Source: VXYL01 sp963665195
Lineage (GTDB): Bacteria > Pseudomonadota > Gammaproteobacteria > Pseudomonadales > Azotimanducaceae
Length of the DNA: 64,000 nt
NCBI GenBank assembly: GCA_963665195.1
Contig: OY762070.1
Coordinates: 62,001-126,000 of the forward strand
Direction of reading: 5' to 3'
Both the position numbers and the translations under genes were made by a program. Below the pieces are notes generated by a model. The model made no database searches. It was given only the letters and a program-made list of their open reading frames with translations, and was not told where the DNA came from. Of this stretch, positions 56,100 through 64,000 are shown piece after piece (position 1 is the stretch's first letter; each line of letters begins with the position of its first letter).

Positions 56100-56936
56100 A
56101 TGGAACCCGATGCGGACGCAGTGCAGCGCGATGTCGCGGCAGCGCTTGAGGAGGATGTCGGCACCGGCGACATCAACGCCGCGCTGATCGACCCCGGCGC
56201 TTGGGCTCGGGCGCGAATCGTCACCCGGCAGGCGGGCGTCTTGTGTGGCCGACCGTGGGCGGACGCCGCCTGCGGGCATGTTGACGCGCGGATCGAGATC
56301 GACTGGCGACTCGTCGATGGCGACGCGCTGCGGCCCGCGGACACCTTGGTCGAGCTCCGAGGTCCGGCGCGTGGATTGCTCACCGCGGAGCGCACCGTCA
56401 TCAATTTCCTTCAGCTTCTCTCTGGAACGGCCACCGCGGCGCGTCGCTACTCGGACGCCGTGGCGGGCACGGGCGCCATCATCCTCGACACGCGCAAGAC
56501 TCTGCCGGGCCTTCGGGTCGCGCAGAAGTACGCCGTGCGCGTGGGCGGCGCGACGAACCATCGCATGGGCCTTTTCGATGCGTTCCTGCTGAAGGAGAAC
56601 CACATCGCTGCGGCCGGCGGCATCGTCGCCGCAGTCCGCGCGGCACGGACGCAGCGGCCTGGTCTGGCGGTGCAGGTCGAGGTGGAGAACGCCGCGCAAC
56701 TCGAGGAAGCCATCGCCGCCAAGGCTGATCGCGTGCTGCTCGACAACTTCTCGGTCGCGGAAATGCGCGAGGCCGTGGGCCTTGCGGCTGGTCGGGTGTC
56801 CTTGGAGGCATCGGGGGGCATCACGCTCGACACCGTGGGTGCGATCGCGGGCACCGGCGTGGACTTCATCTCCGTCGGCGACATGACCAAGCATGTCGAA
56901 CCCTTGGACCTGTCGATGCGTCTCCTCGGTTCCTGA
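56100..56936 (+). CDS. nadC: Nicotinate-nucleotide pyrophosphorylase (quinolinate phosphoribosyltransferase)
   Basis: 278 residues. The enzyme converts quinolinate and PRPP to nicotinate mononucleotide in de novo NAD synthesis. Motifs are EEDVGTGDINAALI, NFLQLLSGTATAARRY, ILDTRKTLPGLRVAQKYAVRVGGATNHRMGLFDAFLLKENHI (the QPRTase signature with substrate-binding Arg and Lys residues), VQVEVENAAQLEEAI and the phosphate loop LEASGGITLDTV...GVDFISVG. Full length, normal start. Confidence 0.97.
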   Translation: MEPDADAVQRDVAAALEEDVGTGDINAALIDPGAWARARIVTRQAGVLCGRPWADAACGHVDARIEIDWRLVDGDALRPADTLVELRGPARGLLTAERTVINFLQLLSGTATAARRYSDAVAGTGAIILDTRKTLPGLRVAQKYAVRVGGATNHRMGLFDAFLLKENHIAAAGGIVAAVRAARTQRPGLAVQVEVENAAQLEEAIAAKADRVLLDNFSVAEMREAVGLAAGRVSLEASGGITLDTVGAIAGTGVDFISVGDMTKHVEPLDLSMRLLGS

Positions 56937-56956
56937 GCCCCGACGGATGGGGTGGC

Positions 56957-56976
56957 GCCGCACGACCTCGTGCGGC
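56957..56976 (+). terminator. Palindromic hairpin after nadC, possible terminator
   Basis: GCCGCACGA, CC, TCGTGCGGC: a perfect 9-bp inverted repeat 20 bases after the nadC stop, followed by TTAT and then a third GTGCGGC. The T-tract is short, so termination strength is uncertain. Confidence 0.5.
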
Positions 56977-57322
56977 TTATCGTGCGGCTGAACATATGGG
57001 AGAGTGCGGACATGCGCACGCCACGCAAGTCAACTGCTGGCCCGCCCATCTGCCTTCCGAGGGCGGGGCCGCTCTAGCTGGAAGAGTTCTTGACCGCCCA
57101 ACCGCGGACCGCTACGCTCGCAAGAAGGTCGGCCTCCCAGAGGGGGGAGTCGAGTAGGCTGCTGAACGCGGCAGATAAGTTGCGACGCGGAGAAACGCCC
57201 CATGGCGGATACGCCTACGGGCTATCCACCGAACTGTGCGCTGGGGTTGGGGTGGCTCGCGAAATGGGGCTCTTGGCACGAGTGACAGCCTGACGTTTGG
57301 GAAGAACTGCATGGAGGCGGTA
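56977..57322. other. Intergenic region between nadC and the small membrane-protein gene
   Basis: About 345 bases in which I find no convincing gene. A 67-codon plus-strand frame from TTG 57090 (purine-rich GGAAGAG upstream) has no recognisable features, and minus-strand frames are shadows. The first part is GC-rich with small palindromes. Confidence 0.4.
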
Positions 57323-57805
57323 ATGGAAGTGATTGGTTGGATCGCCAGCGTACTGACGATTCTCTCGGTACTCTACGGCTGCGGCAAGTTTCTCATCGCC
57401 AAGCTCGCCAACCGGATGGATGGTGCGTCGCGGGCAACGGTGACCGTAGTCAACTGGATCACGACCGGCTTTCTGGAGCGAACCGTCGTCGTTCCCTACA
57501 TGGTGGAGAAGGTCTTTGTGGAGGTGGTTCCCGTGTTCATCCCGCAATCTGCCGGGGTGCCCGAGTGGCTCAGACCGGAAAGGCCGGTCCCGACATGGAC
57601 TACTCGCCCCCCGAGACCTTTGTCCACCCGGTCCGAGCCGAGACCGACCACCCGCGCCGGGACAGCACCCAGCGACAGGAACCCCTGGGGGCGCTCCACC
57701 TTGGGGCACTCCTTCGGCGATTCCGGTCCGGGGCATGGGCATGCGTCGCAGTTCGAGGTCCGCGGCGGGATGGGAGACGGCCAGTCCGGTCGAAGCGCCC
57801 GCTAG
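57323..57805 (+). CDS. Small membrane-anchored protein with proline-rich tail
   Basis: 160 residues from ATG 57323 (GGAGG five bases upstream; ATG 57311 also in frame). One N-terminal transmembrane helix (IGWIASVLTILSVLYGCGKFLIA) and a second mildly hydrophobic stretch (VVPYMVEKVFVEVVPVFI) precede a low-complexity Pro/Arg/Ser/Gly tail. No family recognised. It lies 111 bases upstream of the restriction-modification gene on the same strand; a link is unproven. Confidence 0.5.
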   Translation: MEVIGWIASVLTILSVLYGCGKFLIAKLANRMDGASRATVTVVNWITTGFLERTVVVPYMVEKVFVEVVPVFIPQSAGVPEWLRPERPVPTWTTRPPRPLSTRSEPRPTTRAGTAPSDRNPWGRSTLGHSFGDSGPGHGHASQFEVRGGMGDGQSGRSAR

Positions 57806-57916
57806 CTGCGCCCCTGCCGTCAAACCAGTAGGCAATCCCAAGGAACAGGGAGCACTGAACGGCATCGTCGGCGACGTTGGCATATCATGGCTGCATCGAC
57901 AGGTCCGAGGGGCCTC

Positions 57917-60900
57917 ATGCGCGGGAAGAACGACGAACAGATCGCCGAAGCGGCAACGCGCCTGCTGGCGAATCGAGAGCGGCATCGAACCGAAGGCAAC
58001 GTGCAATCCGACATCGAGGCGCTGCTCAGGGCCCTCGGCGTCGGTACCATCGAGTCCCACTACCAAATCGGATCGGAACAGGCCGACATCTACCTGCCGA
58101 ATCGGCGTGCGTTCATCGAGTGCAAGGCGTATCCGAAGGCAGCAGATCCCGACAAGCCGCAGAGCCGGAAGAAACCCGAAACGCCACGCGAGCAGCTCGA
58201 TAGATACGTCCACGCCCAGATCGAGTACGAGGCGAGTACGGTGTTCTCCGCTGCGGGGCAGAACGCAGGTTGGCTGGGGATCGTGACTGACGGCTCCAAT
58301 TGGCACATCTACCGCTACCCGAACGAGGCCGCCGCTGAGGGAGACCCCGTCGAGCACGCGCATTTCCTCACGGAGGCCGATGCGCTGGCTACGCTCCTCG
58401 CCAACCAACTCGGTGCCGACATGGTGGGCAAGGAGTGGATCCCCGAAAAGCCGGGGGACCTCTTCTCCGATCTGAAGGACAGGCTCGACCTGTTGCACGC
58501 GCAGCTTCCACCGAGCGTCGCCGAGACCACTGCCACCAAGCACAAGCTGTGGCTCGACATGATGGAGACATCGGGGATGGTGCCGGCGGATGACGCAGGC
58601 AAGGATCGCCTGTTTCTCGCTCATTCCTTTCTGATCGCGGTCGTGCGCTTGGTCTCGCACAGTCTCAAGCCGCTGCGCGGCCGTTCCGCGAGCGAGTCGG
58701 CGATCAAAGACGGCTTCGCATCCTGGGTGCTGGACTTCGAGCGTGGACGAAGGTGGATTTCGGACCTGTGGGAGCTTGTCGACAACTACGACTGGCAGTC
58801 GCGCCGGAGCGATGTGCTTCGCGACCTGTATCACAGTTACGTCGACCCGGAAGACCGCAAGGTGTTTGGCGAGTTCTACACGCCGGACTGGCTGGCGGCA
58901 CTCATGGTTCAGGAAGTGCTCGACGACGCATGGATCGAGAAGGCCGCCGCGGCAGCGCAGGCCGGCTGGCTCGATGGCATGGGCGTCCTCGACCCGGCTT
59001 GCGGTTCCGGCACGTTCCTTTACCACGCGGCGCTTCGCATTCTCGACCACCGAGCGGTGAGGAGCCTTGCCCGGGTTCGCCAAGCCGACATCGTAGCGCG
59101 GCTCGTCAATGGCATGGACATCCACCCCGTAGCCGTCGAGATCGCACGGGTGAACATCGAGCGCGCCTTGCCCTCAGAACCGTCAGACGGCGCATCCGCC
59201 TTCCAAGTGTACTTGGGGGACTCTCTTCAGGCAGCGTCCAGAGGCGATCTGCTATTCGGCCATACCGCGGACGCGATGCGCCTGAACACTCCGCAGGGAC
59301 GGCAGGTCCATGTTCCGATCAGCCTGGTGCGGAGCGCAACCTTCGCGGAGAGCATGAGACGGATGGTCAATGCGGCCGTTGCCGGCGAACCACTGCCATC
59401 CGGCATCGCCGTGGACGACCGCCCCGCACTTGAAGCGTGCCACAGAGAGCTGACGAAAGTGGTCGAGGCCGAAGGGAACTCGGTTTGGACCTGGTATGCG
59501 GTGAACCTCGCGGGTCCCTATCTGCTTGCTCAGCGGAAGATCGACCGGATCGTCGCCAACCCCCCGTGGGTGAAGCTTGCGGACATTCAGGTGGAAGACA
59601 GGAAGAGAGCGATGGAGGAGCTTGGCCGGAGCCTTGGGTTGCAGGCCGGCGGCAAGCAGGCGCCACACCTCGACATCGCCAGCTTCTTCGTGCTGCGAAC
59701 GAGGGAGCTGTACGCCGGGGACCCCGACCGCGATCCGGGTTCTTGGCTGGTCAAGAGATCAGCCATTCGATCAGGCCAGTGGGCTCTTTTCCGTCGCGTC
59801 CACAACACAGCGCTCGCGCAGTTCGTCGACCTCAAGGATCTCAACCCATTCAACGGCGGCGATGCTACGCGATGCTGCTTGCTGATGGAGCATCGCGCTG
59901 TGGGCGGCGTGGAGACGGGGCGAACCATCGAGGCTAGGCGTGTCGCCCGACATCGGCCGCAGCCGCATGAGTCTCTATCGGTAGCCCGGGCACGTTTCGA
60001 GCTTGTGGCGGGAGCCGAACCGCCGCCGCAAGCAGCATCCGACTATGAGGGAACGGGCTTCAGGCAGGGCGCGACGATCTTGCCGCACGTTCTGGGGTGG
60101 GTCGCCGCCGGGAGGAAGGCCGCGCAACCAGGCTGGACGCAGATTGACACGCTACGCTCCAAGCACGATCCGTGGAAAGGCGTCCCGAGCCAGAGCGGCT
60201 TGGTTCCCGAGGGGTGGGTTCGCCCCCTGCACACCTCTCCGGACCTTCTCCCGTACATGGCGAGCAGGAAGCCTGCGCACGCGATCATCCCGGTCGAGTT
60301 GCAGGCCGAGGTGGGCTTCGACCCCGGCAGCGTTAGCCGCTTCTGGCGGGAGCTTGACGAGGTTTACGAGACGTACAAGGGGCGCGGAGGAAACACGCCG
60401 GAGACGTTGCGTGCACGGTTCGACTTTGCTGGGAATCTATCGGCCCAACCTTCGGAACCGCAACGTGGGCGGCGCATGGTGCTCTACCCTAAGTCGGCAG
60501 ACATCATGAGAGCGGCGCGGACGCAGGCAGGCGTCGCGGTCGTGAATGACACGTTGTATTGGCTGACCGCTCGAAACGAAGCCGAAGCAGGCTATCTGGT
60601 GGCGCTCTTGAATGCCAAGTGTCTGCAACGAGCGTTTGCAGAGAGCAAGGAGAGTGGCCGGGATTTCCACCTGCATCCTTGGCGGAAGGTTCCGATCCCG
60701 CGCTACGATAGGGGCGTCGGCAGCCATCGACGCCTCGCCGAGCTTTGCGCTGCCAGCGAGAGGATCGCGGACAGCGCGGTAGCGGCCGAGGTCGAGAAGC
60801 GGCCGTCCCTGGGGCAACCGGGCCTCTCGAAGGTGGTTCGCGAAGCCGTGGCCGGGTCCGCGCCTGGGCAGGAGATCGAGCGAATCGCTGCAGCGCTGTT

Positions 60901-60928
60901 GCCGAACCAAGCCGACTCACCAGCGTAG
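57917..60928 (+). CDS. Type IIG-like restriction-modification enzyme (nuclease plus N6-adenine methyltransferase)
   Basis: 1003 residues from ATG 57917 (GAGGGG five bases upstream). The N-terminal domain has a PD-(D/E)xK site: Asp57 in QADIYLPN and Glu68-x-Lys70 in AFIECKAY. A helical segment ending GEFYTPDWLAALMVQEVL leads to the methyltransferase: motif I DPACGSGTFLYHAA (residue ~359), NGMDIHPVAVEIARVNIERAL, and motif IV NPPW at residue ~548. The C-terminal ~350 residues form the putative target-recognition part, ending with the helical KVPIPRYD...LAELCAASERIADSAV region. It should cut DNA unless methylated at its own site. Target sequence unknown. Confidence 0.9.
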   Translation: MRGKNDEQIAEAATRLLANRERHRTEGNVQSDIEALLRALGVGTIESHYQIGSEQADIYLPNRRAFIECKAYPKAADPDKPQSRKKPETPREQLDRYVHAQIEYEASTVFSAAGQNAGWLGIVTDGSNWHIYRYPNEAAAEGDPVEHAHFLTEADALATLLANQLGADMVGKEWIPEKPGDLFSDLKDRLDLLHAQLPPSVAETTATKHKLWLDMMETSGMVPADDAGKDRLFLAHSFLIAVVRLVSHSLKPLRGRSASESAIKDGFASWVLDFERGRRWISDLWELVDNYDWQSRRSDVLRDLYHSYVDPEDRKVFGEFYTPDWLAALMVQEVLDDAWIEKAAAAAQAGWLDGMGVLDPACGSGTFLYHAALRILDHRAVRSLARVRQADIVARLVNGMDIHPVAVEIARVNIERALPSEPSDGASAFQVYLGDSLQAASRGDLLFGHTADAMRLNTPQGRQVHVPISLVRSATFAESMRRMVNAAVAGEPLPSGIAVDDRPALEACHRELTKVVEAEGNSVWTWYAVNLAGPYLLAQRKIDRIVANPPWVKLADIQVEDRKRAMEELGRSLGLQAGGKQAPHLDIASFFVLRTRELYAGDPDRDPGSWLVKRSAIRSGQWALFRRVHNTALAQFVDLKDLNPFNGGDATRCCLLMEHRAVGGVETGRTIEARRVARHRPQPHESLSVARARFELVAGAEPPPQAASDYEGTGFRQGATILPHVLGWVAAGRKAAQPGWTQIDTLRSKHDPWKGVPSQSGLVPEGWVRPLHTSPDLLPYMASRKPAHAIIPVELQAEVGFDPGSVSRFWRELDEVYETYKGRGGNTPETLRARFDFAGNLSAQPSEPQRGRRMVLYPKSADIMRAARTQAGVAVVNDTLYWLTARNEAEAGYLVALLNAKCLQRAFAESKESGRDFHLHPWRKVPIPRYDRGVGSHRRLAELCAASERIADSAVAAEVEKRPSLGQPGLSKVVREAVAGSAPGQEIERIAAALLPNQADSPA

Positions 60929-61023
60929 CGGGGCTATCCCACGCAAGACATTCCGACGGCACGTTGCTTCGGCCTCGCCCAATCCCGGTGACACCGGCTG
61001 TCTCCGAGGCGACTGGCGGACGC

Positions 61024-61545
61024 TTACCTCGGATTGCCCAATGACCTGAGCAGGACACCCGAGTGGCTCGCGACCCAGCGGTCGCTGTGCCGGAAAGTCG
61101 AGAGGTTGATGGCCCTTGTGGCCTCCGTGCTCAAGGTCACGAACCCTATCTGGTCACGTTCGCCACCGAGCGCAATGCCGATATCTGGCGCGACGGGAAA
61201 GTAGATTTCCCTACTAGGGTGCGAGAGCGGTTGCCCGCCGCCTGCTGTCGACACGGCCCCCCGATCGCCGAGGACGAAGGCTGATCGGGTCTTCGCGAAG
61301 ACCACTCCCTTGTTGAGAATCGCGGGCAGAACGTCAGGAAGCACGGTCGCAGGGCTTGCCAAGAATGTCTGCATATGTTGCGACCACAACCTCGATCCCC
61401 GAGCCTTCGCGCCGTCCTCTCGCGCTCGTGCGACGGTGCTGGCTACCGCTTCGACTACAGTCGGGTCGAGCACGTTCTTGACTCCGGCTGCTGCTAAGTA
61501 CTCTCGCAGGAACATCCTGTATTGTTGAGCGCACTTTTGCCGAGA
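61024..61545 (-). pseudogene. C-terminal fragment of a DUF4238 protein, cut by the ISAzo13-type element
   Basis: The minus strand carries the last ~170 residues of a DUF4238 protein: QYRMFLREYLAAAGVKN, GVVFAKTRSAFVLGDRGAV, EIYFPVAPDIGIALG and the family ending INLSTFRHSDRWVASHS, stop at 61024. Its N-terminal part is found beyond the insertion element at 62779-63162. The junction lies near 61530-61550; upstream sequence in this frame belongs to the element. DUF4238 genes are frequent in defence islands and of unknown function. Confidence 0.8.
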
Positions 61546-62775
61546 GGCCAGGGTCATGGACGACGCTGCGACGCGGACGATACTTGCGAAGTTTCTGGAT
61601 CTGGAACCGGTGCTCGACGAGCGCGCCAAGAGGCTCTGGGCTGCGACCGAGGCGCGCGCGGTCGGTCGCGGGGGCATCGAGCGGGTGTGGGAGGCGACGG
61701 GCATGTCGCGGGTCACGATCGCGAAGGGCCTGCGGGAGCTGGAGTCGGGCGTCGAGGCGTCGGATCGGCAGCGCTCGCCCGGCGGCGGCCGGAAGCGGGC
61801 GGAGGACAGGGACCCGGGGCTGGTGCCGGCGCTGGAGCGGCTGGTGGATCCGGCGACGCGGGGCGATCCGTCGGGGCCGCTGCGCTGGACGAGTCTGAGC
61901 GCGGCGAAGCTGGCGGAGGCGCTGGACGCGGCAGGGCACCCGGTGAGCGAGCGGACGGTGAACCGGCTGCTGCACGACATGGGCTACAGCTTGCAGTCGA
62001 ACCGCAAGACCTTGGAGGGTCGCCAGCACCCGGACCGGGACGCGCAGTTCAACCACATCAACCGCCGGGCGAAGGCGTTCATGCGCGGCGGCACCCCGGT
62101 GGTGTCGGTGGACACGAAGAAGAAGGAGCTGGTGGGGGACTTCCGCAACGGCGGGCGGGAATGGCGCCCGGCGGGGGAGCCGGAGAAGGTGCGCGTCCAC
62201 GACTTCAAGGACGCGGAGCTGGGCAAGGCGATCCCGTACGGGGTGTACGACGTGGCGGCGGACGCGGGCTGGGTGAGCGTGGGCGCGGACCACGACACGG
62301 CGTCGTTCGCGGCGGAGACGCTGCGGCGCTGGTGGCTGCGGATGGGGAGCGCGAGGTACCCGGCGGCGCGGCGTCTGCTGGCGGCCGCGGACGCGGGCGG
62401 CTCGAACGGCAGCCGCAGCCGGCTGTGGAAGGTCGAGCTGCAGCGCTTTGCGGACGAGACGGGGCTGAAGGTGTCGGTGTGCCACTTCCCGCCGGGCACG
62501 AGCAAGTGGAACAAGATCGAGCACCGCATGTTCAGCCGGATCACGGAGAACTGGCGCGGCAGGCCGCTCGTCAGCAGGGAGGCGGTGGTGAGCCTGATCG
62601 CGGCCACGACGACGAAGAAGGGCCTGGAGATCCGCTCCGAGCTGGACGACGGCGAGTATCCCACGGGAGTGAAGGTGAGCGACGAGCAGATGGACGCCCT
62701 GTCGCTGTCCAGGGACAAGTTCCACGGCGACTGGAACTATGTCATCTCGCCGAAAAAGAAACGCTCCAAATAAAT
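61530..62775 (+). mobile_element. ISAzo13-family insertion sequence inside a DUF4238 gene (ends approximate)
   Basis: About 1.25 kb holding one transposase gene, placed between the two halves of a DUF4238 gene on the opposite strand. The right border is near the AT-rich AAATAAATAGGTTATTTAGG (62768-62787) and the left near TTGTTGAGCGC (61523-61533). I could not align convincing terminal inverted repeats or a target duplication, so the borders are uncertain by about 20 bases. Confidence 0.8.
61556..62773 (+). CDS. ISAzo13-family transposase
   Basis: 405 residues, typical length. An N-terminal helix-turn-helix (IERVWEATGMSRVTIAKGLRELE) is followed by GGGRKR and LRWTSLSAAKLAEAL. The catalytic DDE region contains VVSVDTKKKELVGDF, GVYDVAADAGWVSVGADHDTASFA, LLAAADAGGSNGSRSRLWK and VCHFPPGTSKWNKIEHRMFSRIT with the final Glu, all hallmarks of the family. 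The frame is complete, so the copy may be active. Confidence 0.93.
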   Translation: MDDAATRTILAKFLDLEPVLDERAKRLWAATEARAVGRGGIERVWEATGMSRVTIAKGLRELESGVEASDRQRSPGGGRKRAEDRDPGLVPALERLVDPATRGDPSGPLRWTSLSAAKLAEALDAAGHPVSERTVNRLLHDMGYSLQSNRKTLEGRQHPDRDAQFNHINRRAKAFMRGGTPVVSVDTKKKELVGDFRNGGREWRPAGEPEKVRVHDFKDAELGKAIPYGVYDVAADAGWVSVGADHDTASFAAETLRRWWLRMGSARYPAARRLLAAADAGGSNGSRSRLWKVELQRFADETGLKVSVCHFPPGTSKWNKIEHRMFSRITENWRGRPLVSREAVVSLIAATTTKKGLEIRSELDDGEYPTGVKVSDEQMDALSLSRDKFHGDWNYVISPKKKRSK

Positions 62776-62778
62776 AGG

Positions 62779-63162
62779 TTATTTAGGCCAGACTCCTAAG
62801 TCCTCAAGAAGCTCTGAGATGCCGACTTCATCCAGAGCGGTCGTGCTGACCTTCTTGGCATAAGGTGTCCTGGCGAGCTGGAGAAGCAAGAGCTGGCGAC
62901 AGCATTCGAGCACGCGTGAGATTGGTATTCGGAATGGCGCACCAGTTCGACAGGACGTCAGCATCGAGTTCAAGTCCGCACTGAGAGTACCCTCTATCTC
63001 GCCGAGCAGGCGCTCCAAGTCATCCTGATAAAAGTCGCGGATCACAAACAGTTTGCCCTCGTTCGTTGGTCGAGTCTTGCCGTCCTGCTTGTCGTGGACG
63101 TGGATCACGCGGTTTCGAACGAAGTTGCTGAGTATGAACCTCGGTATGTAATGGTTTCTCAT
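62779..63162 (-). pseudogene. N-terminal fragment of the DUF4238 protein
   Basis: 127 codons from ATG 63162. RNHYIPRFILSNFVRN is the DUF4238 opening motif, followed by VHVHDK-type strand sequence and VLECCRQLLLLQLARTPYAKK. The last residues before the stop at 62779 come from the insertion junction (VWPK). Joined to the 61024-61545 fragment it would make a protein of about 300 residues, the usual family length. Confidence 0.8.
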
Positions 63163-63315
63163 CCTGATCGCTCCCGTAGCTTGTCCGTGGGCTGCACTCT
63201 GTCGCCGGTCCGCCGAAGCCCTGTGCGCGTCTGGCGGATCAAGTCGCCCCGGTTGGGCCGATTAGTCGTGCCGCCGAGTTGGCACTGGTCAGCAGTAGAG
63301 CCCCGGTTTGGTCCT

Positions 63316-63510
63316 CTACGCTTCGGGCCGCTGCTCCCCCACATGGCCGAAGACGGCGAGCATCCCCTCGATGCGCGCCACCCGTTCGCCCAAGGCGGCG
63401 AGTGCCGTCTGCATCCCGTCCATGCGCACGTCGGCATGGCGACGGTTGGCAAGCAGAAGGCCAACGATGGTGCAGCCTACGGCGATGATGGCGACAAGCT
63501 CGGCGGACAT
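63316..63510 (-). CDS. Small membrane-anchored coiled-coil protein
   Basis: 64 residues from ATG 63510, with a strong AGGAGG five bases upstream. One transmembrane helix (LVAIIAVGCTIVGLLLAN) is followed by an amphipathic coiled coil with heptad Leu/Met/Val (MDGMQTALAALGERVARIEGML). Proteins of this design are common and uncharacterised. It stands alone between the DUF4238 fragment and the tRNA. Confidence 0.65.
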   Translation of the reverse strand: MSAELVAIIAVGCTIVGLLLANRRHADVRMDGMQTALAALGERVARIEGMLAVFGHVGEQRPEA

Positions 63511-63644
63511 GTGGCCTCCTGTTCGACGTTTCAATCGTGGCGGACCGTACAACCGGACGGCCTTGCCGGTCAACAACTTGCGCAGGACACCCTCTCCGTC
63601 GGCGACTAGCTGCCGGCTGGCGCGACGGGGCCCACGCTCTGGTC

Positions 63645-63721
63645 TGGTGCCGGAAGGCGGATTCGAACCGCCGGCCTACTGATTACGAATCAGTTGCTCT
63701 ACCGAACTGAGCTATTCCGGC
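63645..63721 (-). tRNA. tRNA-Thr (anticodon CGT)
   Basis: 77 bases including CCA on the minus strand. The acceptor stem GCCGGAA pairs with TTCCGGC, the anticodon stem ACTGA/TCAGT encloses the loop TTCGTAA with anticodon CGT, and the T arm is GGCGG-TTCGAAT-CCGCC. All arms fold perfectly. Confidence 0.97.
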
Positions 63722-63769
63722 ACGCGCAAGCGAACTGGTCGCGAAGCTTACGCCTCTCGGCGCCCGAAG

Positions 63770-64000
63770 TCACGGCGGACATGCGTCTCCCGCCGGGTAG
63801 ACGCGGCACAGTCGGTGGCCGCTCGAGTCCGTTGCCACCACCTGCCAACCCGCCGCCACGAGGGTCACCTCGTAGGCGGTGCCGTCGTCGGCGGAGGGCG
63901 CCCAGCCGATGGCGGCGGTGAGCGTCTTGGCGCCCGCCGGGTCGTAGCGGCCCGCGCCGTAGCTGCCGGTGCGCAGGCGGGTGTCCTCCTGGAAGACGGC
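63770..64000 (-). CDS. C-terminal part of an unidentified exported protein, possibly pilin-like
   Basis: 76 codons enter from the right edge and stop at 63770. The visible part has a small beta-rich segment, IGWAPSADDGTAYEVTLVAAGWQVVATDSSGHRLCRVYPAGDACPP, ending with two cysteines close to the C-terminus. A strand-rich tail with a terminal disulfide pair after FQEDTRLRTGSY resembles the end of type IV pilin (PilE-like) proteins, but the diagnostic N-terminal prepilin helix is outside the window. Tentative. Confidence 0.5.
   Translation of the reverse strand, partial: AVFQEDTRLRTGSYGAGRYDPAGAKTLTAAIGWAPSADDGTAYEVTLVAAGWQVVATDSSGHRLCRVYPAGDACPP

Noticed and set aside
57090..57293. A 67-residue gene starting at TTG 57090
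   Set aside because: Fair ribosome binding site but no recognisable features, and it lies in a gap rich in small palindromes; left unannotated.

Overview
The window is GC-rich, densely coded bacterial DNA. Genes abut or overlap, and starts are often GTG or TTG. The content points to an uncultured proteobacterium, most likely gammaproteobacterial: homodimeric-type aceE next to aceF, ampD, nadC, dinB, a cysI-type reductase with DUF934, a SelD fused to an NADH-dehydrogenase-like domain, and a decaheme cytochrome with its outer-membrane porin. No rRNA or ribosomal operon is present to fix the taxonomy, so this is an inference from gene content.

Layout. 1-2 kb: a biotin carboxylase (cut by the window edge) and an SDR diverge from a large inverted repeat. 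2-9 kb: a sulfatase-esterase fusion, then a five-gene run of secreted and membrane proteins of unknown role. 9-18.6 kb: a DUF433/DUF5615 toxin-antitoxin pair, a malonyl-CoA synthetase-like ligase and a beta-lactamase-fold lipoprotein, then a patch of damaged genes (frameshifted AbiEi antitoxin, partial duplication of the beta-lactamase gene, frameshifted nitroreductase, internally deleted DUF4276 protein), with an intact PhyH oxygenase and an intact AAA ATPase. 18.8-30 kb: tRNA-Ala, ferredoxin, MATE pump, a methyltransferase-dinB-MFS-selD run, an ExeA-like ATPase and a CPA2 antiporter. 30-35 kb: sulfite/nitrite reductase with DUF934, Uma2 protein, D-aminoacylase-type amidohydrolase. 35.5-39 kb: an IS1380-type element beside an AAA ATPase/PIN pair. 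39-43 kb: mtrAB-like electron conduit and a winged-helix/membrane pair. 43-57 kb: GMC oxidoreductase, acyl-CoA ligase, TVP38-flavoprotein fusion, aceEF, ROK kinase, an AAA ATPase with a truncated TOPRIM partner, ampD and nadC. 57-64 kb: a type IIG restriction-modification enzyme, a DUF4238 gene split by an ISAzo13-type element, tRNA-Thr, and the end of a possible pilin-like gene.

Themes. (1) Housekeeping and catabolic genes (CoA ligases, PhyH, SDR, GMC, sulfatase, amidohydrolase) are interspersed with small candidate defence modules. Three modules have an AAA/ABC-type ATPase next to a nuclease-like partner. In two of the three the partner is deleted or truncated while the ATPase is open; only the ATPase/PIN pair at 37.1-38.8 kb looks complete. 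(2) A short interspersed repeat ending in TCGTACACCC occurs at least five times; four copies point at a start codon 50-80 bases downstream. (3) Three genes each need exactly one added base, in each case a G lost from a GG pair, to restore a family-typical protein. This could be real decay or a systematic assembly error. (4) Two promoters (mtrA, abiEi) put the transcription start at or next to the start codon, suggesting leaderless mRNAs; nadC has a -10 in the same place.

All functional calls come from reading motifs by eye; no database search was run.
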